Below, one piece after another: positions 6,939 through 17,308 of a stretch of 64,000 bases of DNA; positions within the stretch are counted from its first letter, which is position 1; each line of letters opens with the position of its first letter. The notes below the pieces were generated by a model. The model saw only the letters and a list, made by a program, of their open reading frames with translations, ran no database searches and was not told the DNA's origin. Where the stretch lies: positions 6,379-70,378 of the forward strand of contig NZ_SRRZ01000006.1 in assembly GCF_013179805.1 (NCBI RefSeq). Reading direction: 5' to 3'. This stretch comes from Microcoleus asticus IPMA8 (lineage in GTDB: Bacteria > Cyanobacteriota > Cyanobacteriia > Cyanobacteriales > Microcoleaceae). Both the position numbers and the translations under genes were made by a program.

Positions 6939-9677
6939 GTGCCAGACACTGCCCAGAACCGCCCAGAGCTGGATCTGAAGACCATATTTCCCTTCGAGCT
7001 AGATAACTTTCAGAGAGAGGCGATCGCCGCCCTCGATGCAGGTAAATCCGTTGTCGTGTGCGCTCCCACAGGCTCTGGGAAAACGTTAATCGGGGAATAC
7101 GCCATCCATCAAGCACTCTCCAGGAGGCGGCGCGTCTTCTACACCACTCCCCTCAAAGCTCTCTCTAACCAAAAGCTGCGCGACTTCCGCAATCAATTTG
7201 GAGACAACAACGTAGGTTTGCTCACGGGCGACATCTCCGTCAATCGAGATGCGCCGATTTTGGTGATGACTACCGAAATATTTCGGAATATGCTCTACGG
7301 TACGCCGATCGGAGAAGTCGGCACTTCCCTCACCGGAGTCGAAACCGTGGTGCTCGACGAGTGTCACTACATGAACGATCGCCAGCGCGGTACCGTCTGG
7401 GAAGAATCGATCATCTACTGTTCGAGCGAAATTCAACTGCTCGCCCTCTCAGCAACCGTTGCCAATAGCGAGCAACTCACAGACTGGATTAACAAAGTCC
7501 ACGGGCCCACAGAGCTCGTCTACTCAGACTTTCGGCCAGTGCCGCTGCAATTCCACTTCGCCAACCAAAAAGGGATATTTCCCCTGCTAGACGAGACTGG
7601 CAAAAGAGCGAATGTCCGGTTAGTCCCCAAAAAGAAGCAGCAAAAAGTAGAAAGAGGCAGCATCCCCACTCCGAGTTTGACCGATGTTTTGGCCCGGTTG
7701 GACGATCGAGATATGCTACCAGCAATTTACTTCATCTTCAGCCGTCGCGGGTGCGACCAAGCAGTCGCAGAAGTCGGCAATTTCTCCCTGGTTAACGAAG
7801 CCGAAACAGCCGAACTCAAACGCATCATTGACGATTTTTTACAGCGAAACCCAGAAGCAGAACGCTTCGGTCAAAAAGAAGCACTTTTAAAAGGCATCGC
7901 CGCCCACCACGCAGGCATTTTGCCCGCTTGGAAAGGCTTAGTAGAAGAACTCTTTGGCAGAGGTTTGATTAAAGTCGTATTTGCCACCGAAACCCTAGCA
8001 GCCGGGATTAATATGCCCGCCCGCACCACAGTCATTTCCACCCTGTCCAAGCGCACCGACAAGGGACACCGACTGCTCAACGCTTCAGAATTCCTGCAAA
8101 TGGCCGGTCGGGCGGGTCGGCGGGGCATGGACAAGCTGGGGCACGTCGTCGCAGTTCAGACGCGCTTTGAAGGCGCAAAAGAAGCCTCGTATTTGGCAAC
8201 AGCCAAAGCCGACCCCCTCGCCAGTCAGTTTACTCCCAGCTACGGCATGGTGCTGAATTTGCTGCAAACTCACACTCTCGACGAAGCTCAAGAGTTGGTA
8301 GAGCGGAGTTTCGGTCAATACCTATCTACCTTGTACTTGCAGCCGCAGCAAGAAGAATTAGACCGATTGCAAACAGAATTGGAGGTGCTGGAAGAGTCCC
8401 TGGCGGCCGGAGGAAATGTCTCCACCCTAGAAAAACACCTCGCCCATTACGAAAAATTGCAGGGAAGACTCAAAGAAGATAAACGTTTGCTGAAAACTTT
8501 ATTGCAGCAAGCTGAAGAAGCCAGATTTAAGGAGATGTCCGTAGCTGTGGCTTTTGCAGTGCTCGGCACTGTTATGAGTCTCAAAGGCAAGCACGTTCCG
8601 ACAGCCAAACGATCGCACACAAATCCTGTACCCGCCGTATTGGTTGCCAAAATCGCAGGTTCCGGCCAAGCACCAAATTTGGTGTGTTTGGGCAAAGATA
8701 ACCGCTGGTATGTCGTCGCCATTAGCGATGTCGCTACCCTGCACGCCGAATTACCCCGCTTGACCGTTGCAGATACCTTGAACCCGCCGTCGGAAATGCC
8801 CCTGAGACTCGGCCAGTGCCGCTTGGCAAATGAAGAAACTGCTTCAATTGCTGCATCGATCCCAGAATTGCCGACACCGGAACCGAGCCCAGAGGCGATC
8901 GAGCAACAGCAGAAAATCGCAGCCCTAGAAGCTCAGCTAGAAATTCACCCGGTTCTAGAATGGGGCAATCCCGGTACTTTGCTCAAACGCCAGCGCCGCC
9001 GGGAAGAATTGAAAAAAGAAATCCGCAAAAGCGAACAAGAGTTAGAAAAGCAGCGAGCTCGCTACTGGGAGCAATTTCTCAACTTAATCGACATCTTGCT
9101 GAATTTCGGCTGCTTGGAAAGAGTAGTTTCGGCAACTGGAAACCGAGATGAATCCTCCGACAGGTTGGTACCCACAATCTTGGGCCAAGCTTGCGCCGCC
9201 ATTCGCGGCGATAACGAACTGTGGCTGGGTTTGTCCCTGATGTCTGCGGAGTTTGACGAACTCGACCCCCACCACCTCGCTGCTGCTTGCGCGGCCTTAG
9301 TTACAGAAGTTTCCAGGCCGGACAGTTGGACTCACTACTCGCTGTCGCCGGAAGTTTTGGCACCTTTGGACAATCTGCAAAAAGGCCTGCGCCGCCGATT
9401 GTTTCAAGTTCAGTACCGCCACGAAGCTGTAATCCCGATTTGGCTGGAACGGGATTTAGTGACTTTGGTCGAGCAGTGGGCTCTGGGGGTTGAATGGCTG
9501 GAACTGATTAGCCATACGAGTTTGGATGAAGGGGATGTGGTGCGGATTTTGCGCCGGACTTTGGATTTCTTGTCTCAGATTCCTCATGTTCCTCATGTTT
9601 CGGATTCTTTGCGGAGGAATGCTTGTCGGGCGATGCAGTTAATCGATAGATTTCCGGTGAATGAAGCTGCAACTTAG
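6939..9677 (+). CDS. Ski2-like DEAD/DEAH-box RNA helicase
   Basis: A 912-residue protein with a GTG start. Helicase motifs appear in order: Q-like LDNFQREAI, Walker A APTGSGKT (~residues 41-48), TTPLKALSNQK (Ia), DECHYM (II), LSATVAN (III), HHAGILPAWKGLVE and FATETLAAGINMPARTTV (IV-V), and QMAGRAGRRGMD (VI). A long coiled-coil/insert region (~460-720) follows, and then a C-terminal DSHCT-like helical domain (~740-905). Length and order fit the cyanobacterial Ski2/Mtr4 relatives, whose plastid homologue is ISE2. The expected role is ATP-driven RNA remodelling in processing or decay. It stands alone, with no exosome-type partner next to it. Confidence 0.88.
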   Translation: MPDTAQNRPELDLKTIFPFELDNFQREAIAALDAGKSVVVCAPTGSGKTLIGEYAIHQALSRRRRVFYTTPLKALSNQKLRDFRNQFGDNNVGLLTGDISVNRDAPILVMTTEIFRNMLYGTPIGEVGTSLTGVETVVLDECHYMNDRQRGTVWEESIIYCSSEIQLLALSATVANSEQLTDWINKVHGPTELVYSDFRPVPLQFHFANQKGIFPLLDETGKRANVRLVPKKKQQKVERGSIPTPSLTDVLARLDDRDMLPAIYFIFSRRGCDQAVAEVGNFSLVNEAETAELKRIIDDFLQRNPEAERFGQKEALLKGIAAHHAGILPAWKGLVEELFGRGLIKVVFATETLAAGINMPARTTVISTLSKRTDKGHRLLNASEFLQMAGRAGRRGMDKLGHVVAVQTRFEGAKEASYLATAKADPLASQFTPSYGMVLNLLQTHTLDEAQELVERSFGQYLSTLYLQPQQEELDRLQTELEVLEESLAAGGNVSTLEKHLAHYEKLQGRLKEDKRLLKTLLQQAEEARFKEMSVAVAFAVLGTVMSLKGKHVPTAKRSHTNPVPAVLVAKIAGSGQAPNLVCLGKDNRWYVVAISDVATLHAELPRLTVADTLNPPSEMPLRLGQCRLANEETASIAASIPELPTPEPSPEAIEQQQKIAALEAQLEIHPVLEWGNPGTLLKRQRRREELKKEIRKSEQELEKQRARYWEQFLNLIDILLNFGCLERVVSATGNRDESSDRLVPTILGQACAAIRGDNELWLGLSLMSAEFDELDPHHLAAACAALVTEVSRPDSWTHYSLSPEVLAPLDNLQKGLRRRLFQVQYRHEAVIPIWLERDLVTLVEQWALGVEWLELISHTSLDEGDVVRILRRTLDFLSQIPHVPHVSDSLRRNACRAMQLIDRFPVNEAAT

Positions 9678-9683
9678 AAAAGT

Positions 9684-9765
9684 GTTGACAGTTGACAGTT
9701 GACAGTTGACAGTTGGCTGTTGACAGTTGGCTGTTGACAGTTGACAGTTGACTGTTGGCTGTAAG
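9684..9765. repeat. Heptamer tandem repeat (GTTGACA/GTTGGCT)
   Basis: About eleven head-to-tail 7-base units, GTTGACA alternating with GTTGGCT, begin directly after the helicase stop codon. This is a short tandemly repeated repetitive (STRR) sequence of the type common in filamentous cyanobacteria. The 349-base gap to the next gene holds this repeat, a second one at 9909-9962 and nothing else that I recognise. Confidence 0.85.
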
Positions 9766-9908
9766 CTGTGCGGCATCTAAATTGTATTTGGGGTTTTTCA
9801 ACCCAAATGCACCCAGGTTTTAATCTAAAATCGTTTCCGGTTACATCGGTATTGTTCAAATTTCCAAACAGTCACCTGTCAACTGTCATGAGGAATAGAC
9901 CCAGATTT

Positions 9909-9962
9909 AAATCCCAAATCCCAAATCCCAAATCTAAAATCTAAAATCTAAAATCTAAAATC
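9909..9962. repeat. Heptamer tandem repeat (AAATCCC then AAATCTA units)
   Basis: The units change from AAATCCC (three copies) to AAATCTA (about five copies) within one array. The AAATCTA unit recurs at 18913-18943 and 35683-35714. There is no coding potential. Confidence 0.85.
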
Positions 9963-10026
9963 GCTCGATCGCTCTTAATTGTTATTGAATTTTTATTTAG
10001 CGGTGTGGTGAGTAATTCTCATATTT

Positions 10027-12795
10027 ATGCAACAAATCAATAAGCCCGAACAACTGCCTGATGCCTGCTCCCAGGTTCAAAAAATTCGCTTTTTCACTTT
10101 CTTGCAAAGAGTCTTAATTGGAACTCTAGCTAGTACATTACTCAATCTCTTTATCCTATTTCCCTCTCCGAGTTTCGCAGAAGTAGTTCTGGGCGTTGTT
10201 CGCAGTTCCGAGAATTCTCCCGACTGGGTGAAGATTACCACGCGCCTCTGGGAAAGCGGCATTGCTTACAAACCAATCAATCTCGAAGAAATCAAAAATG
10301 CGGCGGATTTAGCAGGCGTTAACGTGCTGTTTTTGCCCAACATTGAAACTTTGACTCCGGCACAAATTAAAGTTTTAGAAGCTTGGGCCTCCCAGGGCGG
10401 CCGCTTGATTGCTTCGGGCCCCGTCGGCCGCAGTTCCCCGGCCTTGGTGCGCCAATCTTTGCGATCGCTCCTCGGGGCCTATTGGGCTTTTCCGTTAACC
10501 CAACCGGCGACCCCGCAACCGCGCAGCCGCTGTCGGGATCTGGCTTGTACTACTTCTAGCAGTTGGGTGCCACCAGAACAAAAAAATGCCTCAGTCCAAG
10601 GCGGTGTCTTGATTCCTGCCGATGCGAACAGTCAAACTATTGCTACTTGGAAAGATAGTTCCGGTTCCTCCGCAGCCATCGCCACGGATCGCGCTACATA
10701 TCTCGGCTGGCGCTGGGGTAGCGACGGTTCGGCAAATGTAGATAAGGCTTGGCTGCAAGCCTCGATCGCCCGCTGGGGAGGCACAATCGCTTCGCAGCCT
10801 GTAGCGCCGCCCACTGCTGCCGCGACTCCGCTACCAAATCCCCCCTCCAGAGTCACTAGAAACACGCCTGGTTCGCCGCGCAGTATCCCGCTGAGCGGAC
10901 TTTCTCCCTCGGGTGCGCTTTCCGATCCAGTACCTGCAACTTTTACAGACCCTTCCGATCAATCTGCGCCGGCGGGTTTGGACGTGCAGGCAAATTCCAA
11001 TAAGCCGATCGTCAGCATTGAAGCCTATTTGATGCGCCAAGAACTCACCAACCTCCTCGGCAGGTTTGAAAGCGCCCTGACAGCAGCTAATTCAGCCAAT
11101 ACCGCCGTCAATCTCAATGCTGCTACCCCCCCTCAACTGGTGGCTGCAAGCAACAGTGCCGGCGGCCCGGCAGCCAGCCGCCCGCCTGTTCTGCAAGGGG
11201 CAACGGCGCGGGCGATCGCCCAAGCGCGGCAGGTTTTGCAAACTTTTGACCAACTGCTGCAAGAGCAAAACTATGCGGAGGCTAGAAAGCAGTGGGTGGA
11301 AGCGCGACAGTTGCTGTGGCAAAATTACCCGAAGGAAGGGCAGCGCGTTGGGGCTGAAATTCGGGCGGTTTGGCTCGATCGCGGTACGATCGTCGCAGCG
11401 CGATCTGAGCAGGGTTTGGCCGCAGTGTTCGATCGGCTCGCCGCCGCCGGTATCAACACCGTTTTCTTTGAAACTTTGAATGCCGGATATACGATTTATC
11501 CGAGTCAAGTTGCACCGCAACAAAATCCCCTGACTGTTGGCTGGGACCCGCTGGCATCTGCAGTTAAATTAGCCCACGAGCGAGGCATGGAACTGCACGC
11601 TTGGGTTTGGGTTTTTGCTACAGGAAATAAGCGCCACAATACTTTAATTGGCAAGCCTAGTTCTTATCCCGGGCCGGTGCTTTCCGCTCATCCACAGTGG
11701 GCCAATATTGACAATAAAGGACGCACGCAACATCCTAACGATGGTAAATTTTATCTCGATCCTGCTAACCCGGAAGCGCGGAATTATGTGCTGCAAATTG
11801 TCAGCGAAATTGCCAACAACTACAAAGTAGATGGGGTACAATTAGACTATATTCGCTATCCTTTTCAAGATGACAATGCGAATTTTACTTACGGTTACGG
11901 TATTGCGGCGAGGCAGCAATTTAGGCAGTTGACTGGTGCCGATCCGGTGAATATTTCCCCCAGGGACGGCAGTTTGTGGCGGCAGTGGGTTGAGTTTAAA
12001 ACTAATCAAATTAATACTTTTGTAGCTGAAGTTTCTCAGCTTTTGCGGCAGAATTATCCGCGCACAATTCTGTCGGTGGCGGTGTTTCCGCACCCGGAAA
12101 GTCAGCGGATTTACAAAATTCAGCAAAATTGGGAAGTTTGGGCTCGTCAGGGCATTGTAGATTTGATTGTGCCGATGACTTATGCTTTGGATACGAACCG
12201 ACTTCAGCGCATCACCGAACCGCTGGTAAAGGAACAAATTCTCGGTTCGGCTTTGATTTCTCCGTCGGTTAAGTTATTGACTCTCCCGGAAGTTGTGGCG
12301 ATCGACCAAATTCAAGCTTTACGCGATTTGCCGACTGGGGGTTATGCTATTTTTGCGGTGGAAAGTATCAGCAGCGCGATGCAGGGGTTTTTTAACCGCA
12401 CTCAAGGCCGGCCGGTGCGTTCCACTTCTGCTGCGGAGCCGATTCCTTACCGGCAGCCGTTTGCGGCGGCGGCTTCGCGCTATACTGCTCTCAAGCAGGA
12501 ATGGAGTTTTTTGTTGGCGAACAATCAGTTGCGGGTGTCGGAATCTGAACTGAAAGTTTTGGAAAGTCGATCGGATGAATTGGCGCAAGCTTTGAGCAAA
12601 TTGGCGGCAAATCCTTCAACGGAAAGTTTAGCAACTGCTAAAAGATTGTTAAGAAGTTTTCAATCTCAATTTCAATCTTCGATGCGCTTGCATTCTGCAG
12701 AAAATAGCTATCAAGTTCAAACTTGGCAAAATCGTTTGGAGAGTTTGGATATGCTGTTACGTTACGGCGAAAGGATGGAGTTGAATCGCAGGTAA
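10027..12795 (+). CDS. Exported family-10-like glycosyl hydrolase (GHL10/DUF187 type)
   Basis: A 922-residue protein. A hydrophobic signal segment at ~28-52 (VLIGTLASTLLNLFILF..SFAE) implies export or membrane anchoring. Residues ~55-150 form a glutamine-amidotransferase-like module (VNVLFLPNIETLTPAQIKVLEAWASQGG). Residues ~160-430 are low-complexity (Pro/Ser/Ala-rich). The catalytic TIM barrel spans ~440-790: EIRAVWLDRGT, INTVFFETLNAGY, ERGMELHAWVWVFATGN, DGVQLDYIRYPF and IVPMTYALD. It carries the acidic residue in QLDYIRYP that is typical of the family. The C-terminal ~120 residues are helical. The natural substrate is not known; a role in cell-wall or exopolysaccharide turnover is an inference from export and family. 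Confidence 0.83.
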   Translation: MQQINKPEQLPDACSQVQKIRFFTFLQRVLIGTLASTLLNLFILFPSPSFAEVVLGVVRSSENSPDWVKITTRLWESGIAYKPINLEEIKNAADLAGVNVLFLPNIETLTPAQIKVLEAWASQGGRLIASGPVGRSSPALVRQSLRSLLGAYWAFPLTQPATPQPRSRCRDLACTTSSSWVPPEQKNASVQGGVLIPADANSQTIATWKDSSGSSAAIATDRATYLGWRWGSDGSANVDKAWLQASIARWGGTIASQPVAPPTAAATPLPNPPSRVTRNTPGSPRSIPLSGLSPSGALSDPVPATFTDPSDQSAPAGLDVQANSNKPIVSIEAYLMRQELTNLLGRFESALTAANSANTAVNLNAATPPQLVAASNSAGGPAASRPPVLQGATARAIAQARQVLQTFDQLLQEQNYAEARKQWVEARQLLWQNYPKEGQRVGAEIRAVWLDRGTIVAARSEQGLAAVFDRLAAAGINTVFFETLNAGYTIYPSQVAPQQNPLTVGWDPLASAVKLAHERGMELHAWVWVFATGNKRHNTLIGKPSSYPGPVLSAHPQWANIDNKGRTQHPNDGKFYLDPANPEARNYVLQIVSEIANNYKVDGVQLDYIRYPFQDDNANFTYGYGIAARQQFRQLTGADPVNISPRDGSLWRQWVEFKTNQINTFVAEVSQLLRQNYPRTILSVAVFPHPESQRIYKIQQNWEVWARQGIVDLIVPMTYALDTNRLQRITEPLVKEQILGSALISPSVKLLTLPEVVAIDQIQALRDLPTGGYAIFAVESISSAMQGFFNRTQGRPVRSTSAAEPIPYRQPFAAAASRYTALKQEWSFLLANNQLRVSESELKVLESRSDELAQALSKLAANPSTESLATAKRLLRSFQSQFQSSMRLHSAENSYQVQTWQNRLESLDMLLRYGERMELNRR

Positions 12796-13350
12796 ATGCA
12801 GGTTTTTATGGTGCGCGCGGCTGTGGATAGGGCGATTCCCTACGGGATAGCTTCGCTTCACGTACTCTCCCTTTCCGCAGAAATACGCTATAGTAATTTA
12901 AATTCATACCTGTACTGTTGTCAGTAACTTACAATCTCAGTCCTGCGCTCATAGTAATTTCCCTTGCCTGGAATAAGTAGGCGGTGTACACGATCAAGCA
13001 CTTTTCAGGGAAGCGCTTTATCATGTCCGCTCGAACAACCACAATAGACTTGAATTGCAGGTATGCGCTCTCCTATCTTGAAATGCCTCTGCGTTGCATC
13101 TGCGTTGGATCTGCGCTTTATTTTTCAATACCAAAAATTTATGCAATAAGCCTAATAAACTTGGGCTATGAACCCGGTTTCTACGAAAAAGTTCTGGTTA
13201 AATAACGAGAAATCCAGAAAGAAACCGGGTTTCTGAGGTCACGCACTCCAAACAAATAAACTCCGCCTTTTAACACTTATCAATTACCAATTACTAATTA
13301 CCAGTTACGATTACAAATCTGTACCTCACTCACTTGATAATTGCCATAGA
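12796..13350. other. Intergenic region without a supported gene
   Basis: This 555-base stretch holds a degenerate palindromic segment (GCGATTCCCTACGGGATAGCTTCGC, 12831-12855 region), A/T-rich spacer, and the AAACCCGGTTTCT-type inverted repeat at 13170-13234. A 73-codon open frame (12984-13205) has atypical composition and runs into the repeat, so I do not call it. Confidence 0.5.
13170..13234. repeat. AAACCCGGTTTCT inverted-repeat element
   Basis: GAACCCGGTTTCT (from 13170) and AGAAACCGGGTTTCT (to 13234) flank about 40 bases, giving a 65-base hairpin-forming element of the same family as 5542-5574 and 45901-45965. Confidence 0.65.
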
Positions 13351-16300
13351 ATGAATATGTTTCCTACACAGCTCAATCGCTTTGTTACCAGAATTATCGG
13401 CAAAGTTCCATTACAAACTGTGCTAGTAGTTCCTTTTTTAGTGCAAATTGTCGGCATCGTAGGAGTTGTAGGTTGGCTGTCGTTCCAAAACGGTCAGCGG
13501 GCGGTCAACGATGTGGCCGCTCAGTTGCGGGGAGAAATTAGCGATCGCATCAAAGACCGTATTGAAAATTATATGTCAATTCCCCATATTGTCAATCACC
13601 TGAACCTTCAAGCGATAAAATTGGGACAGTTGAACCTAGAAGAAAAGCAAAAACTAGAACATCATTTCCTCCAACAAATTCAATATTTTGATTCGATCAG
13701 CATCATTTACACAGCCACAGAAAATGGAGACCACTCGGGAGCAATCCGCACTAAAGCCCAGATTTTGATATCGGCTGCTGACAGCTCTACTGGCAATAAA
13801 TTAGCTCGATATACTGCTGATTCTCAGGGAAACCGCGTTCAATTAGTGGAAATTTCACCCGATATTTACGACCCGCGAGTTCGCCCTTGGTACATAGCAG
13901 CGGCAGCGGCAAAAAAACCTATTTGGAGTCAAATTTATACGGATTTTTTGACGAGGGAACTGGCAATTACTGCTGCTTTGCCTATCTACGATGACGGTGG
14001 CAAATTGTTAGGAGTAGCTGGCAGCGATTTGCTGTTTTCCCGAATCAAAGAATTTCTCGTCAGCCTCAAAATTGGCAAGTCGGGGCAAACTTTTGTGATG
14101 GAGCGATCGGGGATGTTAATTGCCACTTCAACGGCGAGTCAAGAATTCGTGGTGGAAGGTAAAGAAACAAGACGCATCAAAGCTTCAAAAAGCGAGAATC
14201 CGGTAATTCGCCAAACCACACAGTATTTAGAGAAATCCTACGATAACTTAGCTAAAATCTCTAATTCTCAACAGCTTACTTTTGATGTTGACGGCAAGAA
14301 AAATTTTATTCAGGTAGCTCCTTTTAAAGACGATCGAGGGTTGGATTGGCTGATTGTAGTAGTTGTACCCGAGTCCGATTTTATGGAGCAAATTAACCTC
14401 AACACGCGCACGACTTTTTTGTTGTCGGTTGCAGCTTTGATTGGAGCGGCAATTCTGGGAATTTTTACTGCTAAATGGGTAGTTCAGCCGATTTTAAGAT
14501 TGAATGCGGCGGCGAAAGCTTTGGCGCGGAATGAATGGGATACAAAGCTCGCTCTGAGTCGCGAAGATGAACTCGGAGAACTTGCTGCTGCTTTTAACAG
14601 CATGGCAGAGCAATTGCAGCATTCATTTACTTCCCTATCGGAAAGCGAAAGCCGAGTTAAACAATTTCTCGATGCAGTACCGCTAGGCATTTTTATTGCA
14701 GAGCCAAACGGTCAACCTCACTACATTAACCCTACAGGAGAAAAACTTTTATCTCAAGGAATTGTGGCAGCCGATGCCGAAAGCTTGCGCCAATTATACC
14801 GAGTTTATTTAGCTGGAACTCAGGAAATTTACCCGGCGGAACGCGACCCAATTTTAAATGCTTTGCAGGGCCAAAGTGTCACTGTTGATGACATTGAAAT
14901 CTCATCCAATAACAAAACTGTTCCCCTGCAAATTTGGGGAACTCCTATTTACGACGCCCAAGGAAATATTATTTACGGAATGTGCGCTTTCCAAGATATT
15001 ACAAAACGCAAACTAGCGGAGAAATTATTAAGGGAATACAACCACAATTTAGCCGTGCAAGTTGCGGAACGCACCGCCGATCTTGCCAAAGCAAAAGAAA
15101 AATTTTCTAAAGCTTTTCGTTCTAGTCCGAATGCGATTACGATCACGAGAATCTGTGACGGCTGCCACTTAGAAGTTAATGATAGTTTTTGCCGGATGAT
15201 GGGCTACAGTCAGGAAGAAATTATCGGTAAAACAGCGGTGCAGCTCAATTTCTGGGCGAGTTTGGGAGAGCGCGATCGCATGATTCAAATGTTAAAAGAC
15301 AAAACAGCAATTCACAATTACGAACTGAGGTTTCGCAATAGAAAGGGTACAGAAAGAACGGCGCTGCTGTCGATAGAAACCATCGATATTGACGGAGAAG
15401 CTTGTTTTTTGTCGATTTCTAGCGATATTACCGATCGCCAACAAGCAGAAACTGCCCTCCGGGAAGCAGAAGAAAAGTACCGCAACATTTATGAAAATGC
15501 TTTGAATGGAATCTTTCAAACTGCTAGTGACGGGAAATACATCAGCGCTAACCCCGGTTTAGCTCAGCTTTACGGTTACGAATCGCCCGCAGAATTAATA
15601 GCAGCACAGCCCAATTTCAAGAACCAGCTTTACGTGAAGCCCAACCGCCGCGACGAATTTGCAGCGCTGATCGACGAGTACGGGATACTATCAAACTTTG
15701 AATCGGAAATCTACCGCAAAAATGGCAGCATAATCTGGATTTCCGAAAATTGTCGCGCTGTCTGCGATGAAGCAGGAAATCTACTTTACTACGAAGGTTT
15801 TATTAAAGACATTACTGATAACAAACAAGCGGAAATCAAAATGCAGCAGGCGAAAGAAGCGGCGGAAGCAGCAAACAAAGCTAAGAGTACGTTTCTCGCC
15901 AATATGAGCCACGAATTGCGATCGCCCCTGAACGCGGTCATCGGCTTTGCTCAAGTCATGATGCGCAGTAAAACTCTGTCTCCTGAAAATCAAGAAGATG
16001 TCGCAATTATCCTGCGCAGCGGCGAACATTTGCTGGCTTTAATTAACCAAGTTTTAGATTTGTCAAAAATCGAAGCTGGACGCACTACTCTCTATGAAAA
16101 AAACTTCGATTTGTACAGACTGCTCGACGATTTAGAAGATATGTTTGCTCTCAAATCTGAGGAAAAAGGCTTGCAATTAGTGTTCGAGCGAGGCGCGGAA
16201 GTGCCCCATTATATTTGTACCGATGAAGTGAAATTGCGCCAAGTTTTAATTAATTTGCTCAACAATGCAATTAAATTCACTTCACAAGGCGGAGTCTCGG

Positions 16301-17301
16301 TGCAAATCAAAGGAGGAAGGCGGGGTGTAGACAAAAATAGCCGCGATCGATTGCCCGATCGCTACTCGCTACATTTTGAAGTTCAAGATACGGGTGCAGG
16401 CATTGCTCCTGATGAAATCCATCAGTTGTTTGAAGCATTCGTGCAGACAAAAACAGGTAAAGATTCTCAGGAAGGAACGGGTTTAGGTTTAGCGATTAGC
16501 CGCCAGTTCGTGCAATTAATGGGAGGTGAAATTACTGTTGCCAGCAACCTCGGAAAGGGTGCAGTATTTCAGTTTGATATCCAAGTTCATCTGGTTGAAG
16601 CTGGTGATATTGAAAGCAAAAAAACTCAACGTCGAGTCGTTGCCCTCGAACCGGATCAGCCAAGTTATCGCTTGCTAATTGTGGACGACAAACCTTTGAA
16701 CCGCCAACTGTTGGTAAAACTTCTCAGTCCACTAGGATTTGAGTTAAGAGAAGCTAATAACGGTAAAGAAGCGGTGGATATTTTTATGGAGTGGGAACCG
16801 CATCTGATTTGGATGGACATGAGAATGCCCGTGATGGATGGCTACGAGGCAACGAAACAAATTAAAACTACAACTGGCGGGCAAGCAACGGCGATTGTTG
16901 CCCTGACTGCTAGCGTTTTGGAGGAAGAACGGGCGGTGATTCTTTCGGCTGGTTGCGATGATTTTATGCGGAAACCATTCCGAGAGGAGGATATTTTTGT
17001 GGCAATGGGAAAACATTTAGGAGTACGCTATATTTATGAAGATCCAAGCGTAGTCAGTGGGGCAGGTATAGGGGAGTCAAGTCAGGAGGTGCTGACACCG
17101 GAGGCTTTTGCCTCTCTTTCTCCAGACTGGATAGCCCAATTAAAGCAAAATATTTTGAGTGTGGACATGGACGCGATCGCCAGTTCGATCGCACAAATCC
17201 GCACTGTCAACTCCTCTCTTGCGGACACGCTTCAAGATTGCATTAATAATTTTGAATATGACAGAATTTTGAACATAATCGAGATCAGCGAGAACCAGTA
17301 A
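13351..17301 (+). CDS. Membrane hybrid sensor histidine kinase / response regulator
   Basis: A 1316-residue protein. A membrane segment at ~27-47 and another at ~355-375 enclose a ~300-residue extracytoplasmic dCache-like sensor (DPRVRPWYIAAAAAKKPIWSQIY is the typical motif). HAMP follows (~377-430), then three PAS domains (~450-560, 595-705, 715-830), HisKA with SHELRSPLN (His854), an ATPase domain with GTGLGLAIS, and a receiver with phospho-acceptor Asp1156 (WMDMRMPVMDG). A tail of ~100 residues after the receiver resembles the tail of the 19434 protein. It senses an external small molecule and passes phosphate to its own receiver. It is the first gene of a five-gene signalling run, with only 7 bases to the next start. 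Confidence 0.9.
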   Translation: MNMFPTQLNRFVTRIIGKVPLQTVLVVPFLVQIVGIVGVVGWLSFQNGQRAVNDVAAQLRGEISDRIKDRIENYMSIPHIVNHLNLQAIKLGQLNLEEKQKLEHHFLQQIQYFDSISIIYTATENGDHSGAIRTKAQILISAADSSTGNKLARYTADSQGNRVQLVEISPDIYDPRVRPWYIAAAAAKKPIWSQIYTDFLTRELAITAALPIYDDGGKLLGVAGSDLLFSRIKEFLVSLKIGKSGQTFVMERSGMLIATSTASQEFVVEGKETRRIKASKSENPVIRQTTQYLEKSYDNLAKISNSQQLTFDVDGKKNFIQVAPFKDDRGLDWLIVVVVPESDFMEQINLNTRTTFLLSVAALIGAAILGIFTAKWVVQPILRLNAAAKALARNEWDTKLALSREDELGELAAAFNSMAEQLQHSFTSLSESESRVKQFLDAVPLGIFIAEPNGQPHYINPTGEKLLSQGIVAADAESLRQLYRVYLAGTQEIYPAERDPILNALQGQSVTVDDIEISSNNKTVPLQIWGTPIYDAQGNIIYGMCAFQDITKRKLAEKLLREYNHNLAVQVAERTADLAKAKEKFSKAFRSSPNAITITRICDGCHLEVNDSFCRMMGYSQEEIIGKTAVQLNFWASLGERDRMIQMLKDKTAIHNYELRFRNRKGTERTALLSIETIDIDGEACFLSISSDITDRQQAETALREAEEKYRNIYENALNGIFQTASDGKYISANPGLAQLYGYESPAELIAAQPNFKNQLYVKPNRRDEFAALIDEYGILSNFESEIYRKNGSIIWISENCRAVCDEAGNLLYYEGFIKDITDNKQAEIKMQQAKEAAEAANKAKSTFLANMSHELRSPLNAVIGFAQVMMRSKTLSPENQEDVAIILRSGEHLLALINQVLDLSKIEAGRTTLYEKNFDLYRLLDDLEDMFALKSEEKGLQLVFERGAEVPHYICTDEVKLRQVLINLLNNAIKFTSQGGVSVQIKGGRRGVDKNSRDRLPDRYSLHFEVQDTGAGIAPDEIHQLFEAFVQTKTGKDSQEGTGLGLAISRQFVQLMGGEITVASNLGKGAVFQFDIQVHLVEAGDIESKKTQRRVVALEPDQPSYRLLIVDDKPLNRQLLVKLLSPLGFELREANNGKEAVDIFMEWEPHLIWMDMRMPVMDGYEATKQIKTTTGGQATAIVALTASVLEEERAVILSAGCDDFMRKPFREEDIFVAMGKHLGVRYIYEDPSVVSGAGIGESSQEVLTPEAFASLSPDWIAQLKQNILSVDMDAIASSIAQIRTVNSSLADTLQDCINNFEYDRILNIIEISENQ

Positions 17302-17308
17302 ATACCCG

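Noticed and set aside
9684..9962. Direct repeats as a CRISPR array
   Set aside because: The units are 7 bases long, head-to-tail, with no spacers and no cas genes nearby; they are STRR-type repeats.
12984..13205. 73-codon open frame before the hybrid kinase
   Set aside because: Runs into the AAACCCGGTTTCT repeat, has no ribosome site, and reads like chance sequence.
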